A program made the position numbers and the translations under genes. A stretch of 57,543 nucleotides of DNA from NCBI GenBank assembly GCA_945872355.1, contig CAMBZU010000011.1, positions 1 through 57,543 of the forward strand, written 5' to 3'. This DNA is from Chitinophaga pinensis. GTDB taxonomy: Bacteria > Bacteroidota > Bacteroidia > UBA4408. Positions 1 to 9,339 of the stretch are shown in pieces. Numbering within the stretch: position 1 is the first letter of the stretch; each line of letters opens with the position of its first letter. The notes under the pieces were generated by a model. That model saw only the letters and a program-made list of their open reading frames with translations. It was not told the origin of the DNA and did not search any database.

Positions 1-587
1 ACCCAAATTAATCAATAGGAGATTTAAAAAATCGAACTACTTGATTTAGTTGGGTTAATCCCGATATAGAAAATGTTATCAGATTTGTAAAAATCTGATT
101 TACAATTTCTTTATCGTTTACGCATTTCTAATGCGTAATCTGGGTTAAATCAATTATACCAATGTGCCACTGCCTTTTAAGTTGTAGATTGAATGTGACG
201 ATGAGGCATTGCCAATGCTGCATATTTTGGGATAATGATATGCGCCTTAAAATACCGCTTATTGGGGAACTCGATTTATTTAATTTCTAATACCAATGTG
301 ATTTATAAATTATGCCAATAATTTAAAATCTTATATTGCTAAATGCTTATCGGAAAAAAATTTGCGACAAATGATTGAAACAAATTTGCTTCATTACTTA
401 TTTCACATCGGTATAAAATGGATTATTTCTTAAATATATTGCCTATTTATGCAATATGATATAAAAAATGAGTTAATTTGTAATTCAATTTATAGGGTAA
501 TGAAATAAGCGAAACCGCAAGTTGATAGCTAACTTTGAGTGTTTTTTGACTTATTTCATATTGCAATTAAAAAACAAAATTTAAAAC
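1..587. other. Non-coding leader with hairpins and repeat fragments
   Basis: I see no credible gene here. It holds a perfect 9-bp hairpin at 78-99 (ATCAGATTT, loop GTAA), a perfect 7-bp hairpin at 120-136 (ACGCATT, loop TCT), a 16-base word at 133-148 that recurs at 32585-32600, and a MITE-like repeat at 290-414. An exact Bacteroidetes -7 element (TAACTTTG, 530-537) lies about 50 bases before the aminopeptidase start, but I found no matching -33 element. Confidence 0.6.
290..414. repeat. MITE-like element with imperfect inverted ends
   Basis: The left end (290-312, beginning ATACCAATGTGA) is an imperfect inverted copy of the right end (392-414, whose reverse complement begins ATACCGATGTGA). 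The 23-base right end recurs exactly at 9213-9235, also between genes. There is no coding capacity. It may be a small non-autonomous element or a dispersed intergenic repeat; calling it a MITE is inference. Confidence 0.45.
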
Positions 588-2471
588 ATGAAAGTAATTT
601 TTAGATTGATTTTACTAACTTTTACACTTGGTATTTTTGCATGTGGCCAAGAAAAAAAGATTGACACCTATGTCGAGCAAGAAGTAAATGATAGCCATTC
701 ATTCTCAAATCCACGTCAAATAAGTGTTTCACATGTTCATTTGAACCTTAAAGTAGATTTTGATAACACCAAACTTGAAGGCACAGCTACGCTTACTTTA
801 CAGCATTACAAGCCTGCAGATACCTTATGGCTCGATACCAAAGGTCTTGATATTAATTTTGTTACGATTGACAATCAAACAGAAAAAATAAATTTCTTTT
901 TAGGAAATGAGGTAATATTTAAAGGCAAACCCCTTGGAATTCCTGTAACTGCAACAACTAAAAGAGTAAATATTAACTACAAAACAACTGAGAATAGTGT
1001 TGCATTGCAATGGTTAAATCCGGCACAAACCGCTGGCAAAGATTTTCCATTTTTATTCACGCAGTCTGAAGCTAACTTAGCTAGAAGCTGGGTTCCTTGT
1101 CAAGATAATCCTGGTGTACGTTTTACTTATAGTGCCGATATTACGGTGCCTAAAAATATGCTTGCGCTCATGAGTGCAGAAAATCCACAAAAGAAAAATG
1201 AAACTGGGATATATCATTTCGAAATGAAAGAAAAAATACCAGCTTATTTGATGGCGCTTGCAGTTGGAAATATTGAGTTTTTGGCAACAGGTGAGCGCAC
1301 AGGCGTTTATTCTGAACCTGCAATGGTGCATAAAGCGGTGGTTGAGTTTTCTGAAATGGATGAAATGGTTAAGGCTGCTGAAGCACTTTACGGTCCCTAC
1401 CGTTGGGGCCGTTTTGATGTTATTGTGTTGCCGCCTTCTTTTCCTTTTGGAGGAATGGAGAATCCTAAATTAACATTTTTAACGCCTACACTTGTTGTTG
1501 GAGATAAATCATTAACCGCTGTTGTTGCGCACGAATTAGCGCATTCATGGAGTGGTAATTTAGTTACAAATGCTACTTGGAACGACTTCTGGTTAAATGA
1601 AGGTTTTACAGTTTATATCGAAAGAAGAATTGTGGAGCGTTTAAGAGGAAAAGATTTTGCTGATATGCAAGCTGTGCTTGGCATGCAAGATTTAAAAGAA
1701 ACCTTAGAAGATTTGAAAAAAGAACCCGATCAAACAAAACTTAAATTAAATTTAGAAAACCTCGACCCAGATGAGGGAATGACTGATGTGGCCTATGAAA
1801 AAGGCTACCTTTTTTTACGTTTAATTGAAGAAACCGTGGGACGCCAAAAATTTGATCAATTTTTGACTAATTATTTTAATGAAAATGCCTTCAAAAGTAT
1901 TACTACTGAAACCTTTATTCATTATCTCGAAATAAATTTATTGAATGATGAGCTGGGTTTTAAAGGCAAGGTAAATATTGATGAATGGGTTTATAGGGCT
2001 GGTATTCCTGCAAATTGTCCAAAAATTAATTCCGATAAATTTAAAACCATTGAAAGTAAAGTATCAATGTTTATGAATGGGAGCAAGGCGGTTGAATTAA
2101 ATTTACAACATGCTTCAACCAATGAGTGGCTGCACTTTTTAGATATGTTACCTTTAAAATTGAACACTGCTCAAATGATTGATTTAGACAGTGCCTATCA
2201 ATTCACAGAAAGTGGGAATGCTGAAATTCTTTGTAAGTGGTTGCGTAAAGGCATTGCCAGTAACTATGCTAAAACAAACGAACCTCTTGCGTATTTTTTA
2301 ATTCATACTGGCAGAAGAAAGTTTGTAAAACCGCTCTTTGTTGAGTTGGCAAAAACACCTGAAGGCCTCGAAAAAGCTAAATTAATTTATGCTATTGCCA
2401 AGCCAAATTATCACTCACTTTTGATAAATACTTTAGATCAAATTCTAGAAAAACAAGTAGTAAAAATGTAA
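588..2471 (+). CDS. M1 family zinc aminopeptidase, lipoprotein
   Basis: Predicted zinc metallopeptidase that removes N-terminal residues from peptides, probably anchored in the envelope. The N-terminus is a lipoprotein signal ending in the lipobox GIFAC (Cys about 19). The substrate-binding GGMEN motif is at residues 288-292 and the zinc site HELAH at 315-319. The third zinc ligand is Glu338 in LNEGF, 18 residues later as is usual for M1. The GGMENP context and the C-terminal helical part resemble the leukotriene-A4-hydrolase/aminopeptidase branch. The 627-residue length fits that group. mrp follows 36 bases downstream on the same strand, so they may share a transcript, though no functional link is obvious. 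Confidence 0.93.
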   Translation: MKVIFRLILLTFTLGIFACGQEKKIDTYVEQEVNDSHSFSNPRQISVSHVHLNLKVDFDNTKLEGTATLTLQHYKPADTLWLDTKGLDINFVTIDNQTEKINFFLGNEVIFKGKPLGIPVTATTKRVNINYKTTENSVALQWLNPAQTAGKDFPFLFTQSEANLARSWVPCQDNPGVRFTYSADITVPKNMLALMSAENPQKKNETGIYHFEMKEKIPAYLMALAVGNIEFLATGERTGVYSEPAMVHKAVVEFSEMDEMVKAAEALYGPYRWGRFDVIVLPPSFPFGGMENPKLTFLTPTLVVGDKSLTAVVAHELAHSWSGNLVTNATWNDFWLNEGFTVYIERRIVERLRGKDFADMQAVLGMQDLKETLEDLKKEPDQTKLKLNLENLDPDEGMTDVAYEKGYLFLRLIEETVGRQKFDQFLTNYFNENAFKSITTETFIHYLEINLLNDELGFKGKVNIDEWVYRAGIPANCPKINSDKFKTIESKVSMFMNGSKAVELNLQHASTNEWLHFLDMLPLKLNTAQMIDLDSAYQFTESGNAEILCKWLRKGIASNYAKTNEPLAYFLIHTGRRKFVKPLFVELAKTPEGLEKAKLIYAIAKPNYHSLLINTLDQILEKQVVKM

Positions 2472-2507
2472 GCCAATGTTGCTTATTAATTCAATAAAAA
2501 ATACAAT

Positions 2508-3596
2508 ATGATTACTTCAGAAAACGTACTTGAGGCACTTAGAAATGTTGATGATCCTGATTTAAAGAAAGATATCGTAACATTAGGAATGGTGAAGGAT
2601 GTAAAGGTTGATGGTAAAAAAGTAAACTTTACTGTGGTGCTTACAACTCCTGCATGCCCAATGAAAGAAATGATTCATAAAGCCTGCGTAAATGCAATCA
2701 TACATTTTGTGGATAAAGAAGCGCAGGTTGATGTGTTTATGACCGCAGATGTTACTTCCAGAAGAAATAATGGCGCTCCATTAATGCCTGGTGTTAGAAA
2801 TATTATTGCTATTGCCTCGGGCAAAGGAGGTGTTGGTAAAAGCACTGTAGCTTCTAATTTGGCTGTTGCTCTCGCTTTAAATGGGGCAAAAGTTGGTTTA
2901 GTAGATGCAGATATTTATGGACCATCTGTGCCAATTATGTTTGATGTAATGGAGGAAAAACCTTTAATCAGACAAAAAGATGGAAAGAATTATATCATTC
3001 CAGTGGAGGCTTACGGTGTAAAATTACTTTCTATTGGTTTCTTTGCAGATACATCACAAGCTATTGTTTGGCGCGGCCCAATGGCAAGTAAAGCTTTAAA
3101 TCAGATGTTTGCTGATGCCGATTGGGGCGATTTAGACTATATGTTAATCGACTTGCCTCCAGGTACTGGCGATATTCATTTAAGCCTGGTGCAAGCAGTT
3201 CCTCTTACCGGGGCTATTGTGGTAAGCACGCCACAACAAGTGGCTTTGGCCGACGCTCAAAAGGGTGTAAGTATGTTTAAAATGCCAAATATAAATGTGC
3301 CTGTGCTTGGTATCATTGAAAATATGGCCTATTTTACACCTGAAGAATTACCAGAAAATAAATACTACATCTTTGGAAAAGATGGCGCTAAAAATTTAGC
3401 CGAAAGAATTGGTGTTCCACTTTTAGGTGAAATTCCATTGGTGCAAAGCATCAGAGAAGCTGGCGATGCTGGTAGGCCTGCCGCATTGCAAAATAATACA
3501 CCACAAGCAAAAATATTTAAAGAAATTGCACAACGTGTAGCACAAGAAGTTGCCATAAGAAATGCAGAGAAATCTAATGCAGAAATTACTGCTTAA
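2508..3596 (+). CDS. Mrp/NBP35-family P-loop ATPase (Fe-S cluster carrier type)
   Basis: The N-terminal MIP18/DUF59-like domain (about 1-90, with TPACPMKE) is followed by a Mrp ATPase with a deviant Walker A GKGGVGKST at 105-113 and the switch motif DLPPGTGD. Mrp/ApbC proteins carry or help assemble Fe-S clusters in the cytoplasm. The CxxC normally found after the ENM motif is absent: the sequence there reads ENMAYFTPEELPENKYYIFG. Only two cysteines occur in the whole protein, both in the DUF59 part. From memory this is common in Bacteroidetes homologues. The stop codon overlaps that of the convergent CDF gene, and a small palindrome (GCTTAA-TTTG-TTAAGC, 3591-3606) spans the junction. Confidence 0.93.
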   Translation: MITSENVLEALRNVDDPDLKKDIVTLGMVKDVKVDGKKVNFTVVLTTPACPMKEMIHKACVNAIIHFVDKEAQVDVFMTADVTSRRNNGAPLMPGVRNIIAIASGKGGVGKSTVASNLAVALALNGAKVGLVDADIYGPSVPIMFDVMEEKPLIRQKDGKNYIIPVEAYGVKLLSIGFFADTSQAIVWRGPMASKALNQMFADADWGDLDYMLIDLPPGTGDIHLSLVQAVPLTGAIVVSTPQQVALADAQKGVSMFKMPNINVPVLGIIENMAYFTPEELPENKYYIFGKDGAKNLAERIGVPLLGEIPLVQSIREAGDAGRPAALQNNTPQAKIFKEIAQRVAQEVAIRNAEKSNAEITA

Positions 3597-4588
3597 TTTG
3601 TTAAGCTGTGTTTGCGGTTAGGCAATAGGTTTTTAAGCGTCCAATTGAGTTTTCGCTCAAAAGGAGTGCTTCTCACCTTGCAATTGTTTATGCTGCAAAT
3701 AGCACAGCTGGCTGGAATACATGGGTCTGAATGAATAAAAAACTCAATCTCTTCATGTATCTTTTCTTTTATTATTTGCTCAACTGCAATAACTTCATCA
3801 TGTGTATTTTCTAAGTTATCATACCAAGGCAAGGTAATATGAGCATCAATATGGAGCGTATGGCCGTACTTTAATACGCGCAGGTTATGTATGTCTATCC
3901 ACTTGTCTTTTCTATTGTCATTTAACACTGTAATTAGCTTTTCTAAATTTTCGTAATCTGCTTCATCTAATAAACCTGTTATAGATTGTTGCAGTAACTT
4001 ATAGCCAGTGTAAAATATAAAGCCACCAAAAATAATGGCTATTACATGATCGAGCCAAAGTAATCCTGTAAAGTGAATCACCAATAAACCAATAACCAAG
4101 CCTATACTCGAAACTGTATCTGAAATCAAATGTTTGCCATCGGCGGTCATAATCACCGATTGGTGTTTTTTTCCTAAATTAAGTAAATACTTACCCATTA
4201 CATAGTTGCCTGCACCTGCCAATAATGAAAGCAAGGCAGCTATATCTAAACTATGGATTTTTGAGGGTTGAAAAAAACCATTCACTGATTTTGCAATAAT
4301 TAATAGTCCCGATAAAAAAATCAGTCCGCCTTCAAAGCCTGCACTCAACAATTCTATTTTACCATGGCCATAAGGGTGATCTTCGTCTTTTGGCCTCGAA
4401 GCATAATATAAACTAAAGAGCGCAAAAATACCTGTAATGATATTGATGATAGATTCCAAAGCATCAGTGAGCACTGCATTAGAATGGGTTAAAAAATAAG
4501 CTGTAAGTTTTATAACCATAATGAGTAAACCACCCAGCAACACTTTTTGCATGGCACTTATCTTCAACTTAGCTGTGCTATCCGACAC
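3593..4588 (-). CDS. Cation diffusion facilitator (CDF) family efflux transporter
   Basis: Inner-membrane metal/proton antiporter, probably for Zn2+ or a similar divalent ion. Hydrophobic segments fill residues 10-200. Motifs typical of the family include the second-helix NAVLTDALES, DEDHPYGHGK, and the fourth-site TADGKHLISD (Asp/His pairs that bind metal). A C-terminal cytoplasmic ferredoxin-like domain contains HTLHIDAHITLP. After it comes a Cys-rich tail (DPCIPASCAICSINNCKVR, Cx4CxxCx4C) that classical YiiP/CzcD lack. The 331-residue length is slightly above average because of this tail. It is convergent with mrp and overlaps its stop codon. Confidence 0.9.
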   Translation of the reverse strand: MSDSTAKLKISAMQKVLLGGLLIMVIKLTAYFLTHSNAVLTDALESIINIITGIFALFSLYYASRPKDEDHPYGHGKIELLSAGFEGGLIFLSGLLIIAKSVNGFFQPSKIHSLDIAALLSLLAGAGNYVMGKYLLNLGKKHQSVIMTADGKHLISDTVSSIGLVIGLLVIHFTGLLWLDHVIAIIFGGFIFYTGYKLLQQSITGLLDEADYENLEKLITVLNDNRKDKWIDIHNLRVLKYGHTLHIDAHITLPWYDNLENTHDEVIAVEQIIKEKIHEEIEFFIHSDPCIPASCAICSINNCKVRSTPFERKLNWTLKNLLPNRKHSLTN

Positions 4589-4692
4589 TATTTGTTATTA
4601 TTTACAATTAAAAAAATCTTTACTATGTTAGCTTGCGGCTCTTATTTTTTCTTGCTTTAAATCAAAAATTAATTTGATTATTTTGCTTGATG

Positions 4693-6096
4693 CTAATGCA
4701 ATTCATAAAAGTCATTAAGCTCAGGAATTGCTATGTTGTTGAAGCCAACTTCCATTAACTTTATTTTAAAATCGCACATCACATCTTCATTGCCATGAAC
4801 TAAAAATAATTGTTGTACTTTCGATTTATCTTGACAAGATAAAAAATCTATCATCTCTGTATAATCTGCATGCGCACTGTATGAATTGAGCGATTTAATT
4901 TGCATTTTTACATCATGTACTTCACCAAAAATACGCACTTGCTTATCGCCTCTTAATAACCTATGCCCTAGTGAGTTTGGCGGAACAAAGCCAACCACTA
5001 AAAGTGTACAATCTTCTTTGCCAATGTTGTTATGTAAATGATGCTTAATTCTTCCTGCTTCCATCATACCCGAAGCTGCAATAATAATACATGGCTCTTT
5101 TAATTCATTTAAGGCTTTTGATTCTTCAGCGTCTTGTATATAAATCAAGTTTTTAAATCCAAAGGGATCATCATCTATTTTCATATACTCCTGAATGTCA
5201 TCATTAAAACTATCAGTGTATTTTCTCATGATGTCTGTAGCATTCATACTCAAAGGACTGTCCACAAAAACCTTTACAGGCGGCAATAATCCTTGTGTTT
5301 TTAACTTGTCGAGTGTGTAAACTACTTCTTGTGTGCGACCTAAACTAAAGGCAGGAATTAATAGTTTCCCTTTTTTCTCAACGCAAGTTTCTAACACTAT
5401 TTGCAGCAACTTTTCTGCGGCTAATGCAGCATCATCATGCAGCCTATTGCCATAGGTAGATTCGCAAATGATATAATCTGCTTGGCGAAATTTTTCAGGC
5501 GCTTTAATTATCAAATCAGTTGGCCTTCCTATATCTCCTGTAAAAGTTAAATGAATTAATTTATTTTCATCTTTAATGGCAAGATTTATAACTGCACTGC
5601 CAAGGATATGGCCAGCATCAGTAAAAACAAAACTTACTTCATCATTAATAATAAATTCATTTTGATAAGGTACTGCATAAAAATGTTTCATACAATTGCT
5701 GGCATCTTTAGCAGTGTAGAGTGGTTTTATTAGTGGCTTCCCCTGTTTTAATCTTCGTTTATTTAAATAAACGGTATCATTTTCATGTATATGAGCACTA
5801 TCTAAAAGCATAATAGCACATAAGTCTCTTGTGGCAGGAGTGGCATATATTTTACCTCTAAAGCCTTGTTTTACCAATAAAGGTAAATTTCCAGAATGGT
5901 CTATGTGCGCATGTGATAATATAACAGCATCAATTTCGGCAGCATCAAAACCTAAGTGACTATTTAATTCATCATTGTCTTTAGCGCTATTCTGATAAAG
6001 CCCACAATCTAATAATATCTTTTTTCCTTGCTGTGTGGTAATTAAATGCTTACTGCCAGTAACTGTTTTGGCTGCTCCTTTTATGGTTAATATCAT
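4693..6096 (-). CDS. Metallo-beta-lactamase fold beta-CASP hydrolase (RNase-like)
   Basis: Two-metal hydrolase of the beta-CASP group, likely acting on RNA in the cytoplasm. The metal motif HAHIDHSG is near residues 61-68, followed by TGDIGR (Asp ligand), the beta-CASP insert with SFSLGRTQE, then SAHADY and LVHGNEDVM near the C-terminus. The 467-residue length matches the YsoA/CPSF-type exonucleases of bacteria rather than RNase J, which is longer. The gene stands alone: about 190 non-coding bases separate it from the DUF3109 gene upstream on the same strand and about 100 from the CDF gene downstream. Confidence 0.9.
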   Translation of the reverse strand: MILTIKGAAKTVTGSKHLITTQQGKKILLDCGLYQNSAKDNDELNSHLGFDAAEIDAVILSHAHIDHSGNLPLLVKQGFRGKIYATPATRDLCAIMLLDSAHIHENDTVYLNKRRLKQGKPLIKPLYTAKDASNCMKHFYAVPYQNEFIINDEVSFVFTDAGHILGSAVINLAIKDENKLIHLTFTGDIGRPTDLIIKAPEKFRQADYIICESTYGNRLHDDAALAAEKLLQIVLETCVEKKGKLLIPAFSLGRTQEVVYTLDKLKTQGLLPPVKVFVDSPLSMNATDIMRKYTDSFNDDIQEYMKIDDDPFGFKNLIYIQDAEESKALNELKEPCIIIAASGMMEAGRIKHHLHNNIGKEDCTLLVVGFVPPNSLGHRLLRGDKQVRIFGEVHDVKMQIKSLNSYSAHADYTEMIDFLSCQDKSKVQQLFLVHGNEDVMCDFKIKLMEVGFNNIAIPELNDFYELH

Positions 6097-6287
6097 GGTT
6101 TAATTTTAAAATGGTGAAGTTAAAATAATATTTTCGATTAATTGAGCGCTCCATTTTTAAAGATTTTCTGAATTAAACCCAAATTCATCAGCGGTAAGCA
6201 GGGTTTGCTGTGCGATTGATTTTATAAGGTAAACAGATTAAAAAAATTATAATGTTTTAATTTCTATAACTGAACGATAACCCCCAA

Positions 6288-6857
6288 TTATTTTAACTCT
6301 TTAGCGGCTAATTTAAGCTGATTGTACCAATTCTCGCCAAATTTTCTAGTCAAAGGTTCTTTCAAAAATTCATAGATAGGAACCTTTAAATGTCGGCCTA
6401 AAATACAGGCATCATTACATACTTCCCAAATATGATAGTTAACAGCTGTGTATGTTTTATAATGATTTACTCTAATAGGGTATAAATGACAGGAAATAGG
6501 TTTTTTAAAATCAACTATACCATCATTATAAGCTTTTTCAATGCTACACTTGGCTGTTTTCTGTTCGTCAAAATAAACAAAGGCACAGTGTTTATTACCA
6601 TCAACCAATGTAGTTACATCATCTCCATCTTCGTCAACTACATTTACACCTTGCGCTTCAATTGCTGCTAGGCCATCTGCAGGTATGTATGACTTAATTT
6701 TTGGAAGTATATTTTTTAATATTTCTATTTCCTCTTTTTCTAATGGAGCTCCGCTATCGCCTGCCACACAACACTCTCCTTTACATGCATTGAGGTTACA
6801 TACAAAGGCCTTTTTAATGATGTCATCCGAAACTAATGTGTTGTCTATCGCAATCAT
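6288..6857 (-). CDS. DUF3109 family Cys-rich protein
   Basis: Small cytoplasmic protein of uncharacterised Pfam family DUF3109. Many cysteines are arranged as in that family: CNLNACKGECC near residue 20, CSIEKA, CHLYPIRV near 119 and EVCNDACILG near 145. This suggests a bound metal or Fe-S cluster, which is inference. It starts five bases after the radA stop on the same strand, so the two are almost certainly co-transcribed. No enzymatic activity is established for the family as far as I know. Confidence 0.85.
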   Translation of the reverse strand: MIAIDNTLVSDDIIKKAFVCNLNACKGECCVAGDSGAPLEKEEIEILKNILPKIKSYIPADGLAAIEAQGVNVVDEDGDDVTTLVDGNKHCAFVYFDEQKTAKCSIEKAYNDGIVDFKKPISCHLYPIRVNHYKTYTAVNYHIWEVCNDACILGRHLKVPIYEFLKEPLTRKFGENWYNQLKLAAKELK

Positions 6858-6862
6858 ATTTT

Positions 6863-8236
6863 TTATCCAAATAATAATGAAAAAGCATCTTCTATTTTGG
6901 CCACCGGCACTACCTTTATTTTAGCACTTGCATGGTCGGCCGATAATTTATTGTATTTTGAAATAAAAATTTGCGCAAAGCCTAAACGCTCTGCTTCAGC
7001 TATACGCTGCTCTACACGGTTTACAGGTCTTATCTCGCCACTTAATCCAACTTCACCAGCAAAGCAAATCGTAGCATCAATAGCAATATCTTCATTTGAT
7101 GAAAGTATAGCGCAAACCAAGGCTAAATCTATGGCCGGGTCTTCTACTTTTAAGCCTCCGGCAATATTTAAAAAAACATCTTTTACACCTAATCTAAAAC
7201 CACATCTTTTTTCTAATACAGCCAACAACATGCTTAATCGCCTTAAATCATATCCTGTAGCCGAGCGCTGAGGTGTGCCATAAGCCGCTGTGCTTACTAA
7301 TGCTTGTGTCTCAATCAACATGGGGCGCAAACCTTCTAAAGTAGCAGCAATGGCTACTCCGCTGACCGCCTCCTCTCTTGCCGTAATAAGTATTTCCGAA
7401 GGATTGTTAACTTCTCTCAAACCACTGCCTTGCATCTCGTAAATGCCTAATTCATTGGTGCTGCCAAATCTGTTTTTTGTAGTTCGCAATAACCTGTAAA
7501 CATGATTTCTTTCGCCTTCAAATTGAAGCACAGTATCAACAATATGTTCAAGCACTTTTGGCCCAGCTAAGCTGCCATCTTTTGTAACATGACCAATTAA
7601 AAAAACAGGAATGGCCGATTCTTTTGCTAGTTTCATTAATTCAGCAGCGCATTGTCTTATTTGAGATACGCTCCCTGGCGATGATTCCATGCTGGGCGAA
7701 TACAAGGTTTGAATTGAATCAATAATAATTAATTGTGGCTGTATTTCATCTGTCTTTGAAATTATTTGCGTGGTAGATGTTTCAGTAAAAATATAGCATT
7801 GCTTATTTTCTAATCCTATTCTGGTAGCACGCATTTTTATTTGTTGCTCACTCTCTTCACCCGAAACATAAAGTACTTTTAAATCCTTCTCCTGGAGGGC
7901 CAATTGAAGCATCAGCGTTGATTTTCCAATGCCGGGCTCTCCTCCAAAAAGCACTAACGAGCCTGGTACAATGCCGCCCCCAAGCACACGCAAAAGTTCC
8001 ATATCCTTTATTGCTATCCTGGCTTCTGTTTGCGATCCAATATCTGCAATTAAAATAGGTTCATTCGTTTTTTTATAATATGAAGTCTTTGATATGGCAG
8101 TGCTTGCGCTTGGCTCATTCTTTTGAACTACTTCTTCAACATAGGTATTCCACTCATTGCAACTCGGGCATTTACCTAGCCATTTAGGCGATTGTACGCC
8201 ACAGTTTTGACAGAAATAAACTGTTTTTAATTTCAT
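6863..8236 (-). CDS. radA: DNA repair protein RadA/Sms
   Basis: RecA-like branch-migration helicase that processes recombination intermediates. The N-terminal four-Cys zinc finger (CQNCG...CPSC, residues 9-26) is followed by Walker A GGEPGIGKST, the RadA-specific KNRFG motif in KNRFGSTNELG, and a C-terminal Lon-protease-like domain (about 290-457, with GEVGLSGEIRPV). The 457-residue length is normal. The start ATG directly precedes the zinc finger. It heads a two-gene unit with the DUF3109 gene. A one-mismatch -7 element (TTACTTTG on the minus strand, 8258-8265) lies upstream. Confidence 0.97.
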   Translation of the reverse strand: MKLKTVYFCQNCGVQSPKWLGKCPSCNEWNTYVEEVVQKNEPSASTAISKTSYYKKTNEPILIADIGSQTEARIAIKDMELLRVLGGGIVPGSLVLFGGEPGIGKSTLMLQLALQEKDLKVLYVSGEESEQQIKMRATRIGLENKQCYIFTETSTTQIISKTDEIQPQLIIIDSIQTLYSPSMESSPGSVSQIRQCAAELMKLAKESAIPVFLIGHVTKDGSLAGPKVLEHIVDTVLQFEGERNHVYRLLRTTKNRFGSTNELGIYEMQGSGLREVNNPSEILITAREEAVSGVAIAATLEGLRPMLIETQALVSTAAYGTPQRSATGYDLRRLSMLLAVLEKRCGFRLGVKDVFLNIAGGLKVEDPAIDLALVCAILSSNEDIAIDATICFAGEVGLSGEIRPVNRVEQRIAEAERLGFAQIFISKYNKLSADHASAKIKVVPVAKIEDAFSLLFG

Positions 8237-8353
8237 TTAAACTTATACATTATGCTGCAAAGTAAACCAACAATTTAACATCTAAAAAGAAAATACTGTT
8301 TCACAACGTTAATTAAATTTTGATATCATAAAATATTTTGTTTGATTTGAATT

Positions 8354-9109
8354 ATGATTAAGCAGTTTATTTTCGGAGTCAGTCTGGCTCTTTTTTCCAT
8401 ATTTTATTCAATTGAAATTCATGCAGAAGCTAATGATAGCATTAAGAGAGCAAAGTTAAGCAGTTTTTATACTGTGAGTGCTATATCTCCTGATTTTTGT
8501 TTTATTACCGTCAAAATTAGACCTGAGGATTCGGGTAATAATCATAACTGGGAGTATTATTACATTAATCAAAAAGCTAGTTTTGGATACCGATACGCAC
8601 AATTAATTGGTTGGCAAAAAAATAATCACTGGGGATTTGAAGGTGGCGCTGAACTTTGCAAAAAAATAATGAGTGTTGATTTTGCAAACTATAAAACAGT
8701 TCCTGAAGTGCGAGTTAAGAACAATAGCATTTTACCTGTTTTTTATCGCACAGTTTTTAACTCAGTTAATATTCCTTTGCGTGTTGTGTTTACTGCAGGC
8801 AAAAAGAAATTACAATTCTTTAGTTTTTTTGGGATAAATAAAACGTTCTGTTTCAAAATTTATCAAGAAGCACTATACTACAGCAATAACCAAATCGAAT
8901 CAAAAAAGTTAGTAACAGCTGATTTTGGCGCTAAAAAATATTTTTCAGCCTCAGATTGGGGCGCAGGGATCAAATATAATTTAAGCAAAAAAGCACAACT
9001 CAGATTAAATGGAGCTGTGCAAAGAAGTTACGCCTCCATGAAGTCATACAATAAAAAAATCCTTTTCTGGAGCAGTGGAATTTCTTTAGGCTATGTTTAT
9101 GCTTGGTAA
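8354..9109 (+). CDS. Hypothetical secreted protein, possible outer-membrane beta-barrel
   Basis: I do not recognise a family. The N-terminus is a clear signal peptide with likely cleavage near IHA-EA (about residue 26). The rest has alternating polar and aromatic stretches, for example WEYYYIN, FGYRYAQLIGWQ and AQLRLNGAVQRSY, and ends in a hydrophobic strand with terminal aromatics (ISLGYVYAW). That pattern suits a small outer-membrane beta-barrel of the porin-family type common in Bacteroidota. It is a lone gene on the plus strand, divergent from radA, with about 230 non-coding bases after it. Confidence 0.6.
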   Translation: MIKQFIFGVSLALFSIFYSIEIHAEANDSIKRAKLSSFYTVSAISPDFCFITVKIRPEDSGNNHNWEYYYINQKASFGYRYAQLIGWQKNNHWGFEGGAELCKKIMSVDFANYKTVPEVRVKNNSILPVFYRTVFNSVNIPLRVVFTAGKKKLQFFSFFGINKTFCFKIYQEALYYSNNQIESKKLVTADFGAKKYFSASDWGAGIKYNLSKKAQLRLNGAVQRSYASMKSYNKKILFWSSGISLGYVYAW

Positions 9110-9212
9110 AAAAACATGTGCATAATTCTTTTTTGAAATTTAACCCACAGCTGCTAATTGTAAATGCGCAAATAAGGGCAAAAAGTTGCGGATGAAAGGA
9201 ACAACTTTAAAC

Positions 9213-9235
9213 CATTACTTATTTCACATCGGTAT
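9213..9235. repeat. Second copy of dispersed 23-base repeat
   Basis: This 23-base stretch matches 392-414 exactly. The roughly 30 bases before it (AAAGTTGCGGATGAAAGGAAC region) also align loosely with 357-391. I cannot see a clear left inverted end here, so this copy may be decayed. Confidence 0.6.
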
Positions 9236-9283
9236 TAAACCCGCTGCCAATTAGCGAATAAGCCAATTGTAAAAATTCTTCAT

Positions 9284-9314
9284 TTTGTTTTTAAACCAAA
9301 ATTGAGTATGTTTG
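9284..9314 (+). promoter_or_regulatory. Bacteroidetes-type promoter for acyl-CoA dehydrogenase
   Basis: TTTG at 9284-9287, a 19-base spacer, then TATGTTTG at 9307-9314, an exact TAnnTTTG -7 element. Transcription would begin near 9321, leaving a leader of about 20 bases before the ATG at 9340. Confidence 0.7.
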
Positions 9315-9339
9315 TTACCTTAATAAAATACGATAAAAA

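Noticed and set aside
3591..3606. Bidirectional terminator between mrp and the CDF gene
   Set aside because: The GCTTAA-TTTG-TTAAGC palindrome has only a six-base, AT-rich stem and overlaps both stop codons; too weak to call.
6897..7271. 124-codon plus-strand frame opposite radA
   Set aside because: It lies wholly within the conserved radA C-terminal domain and shows no family features.
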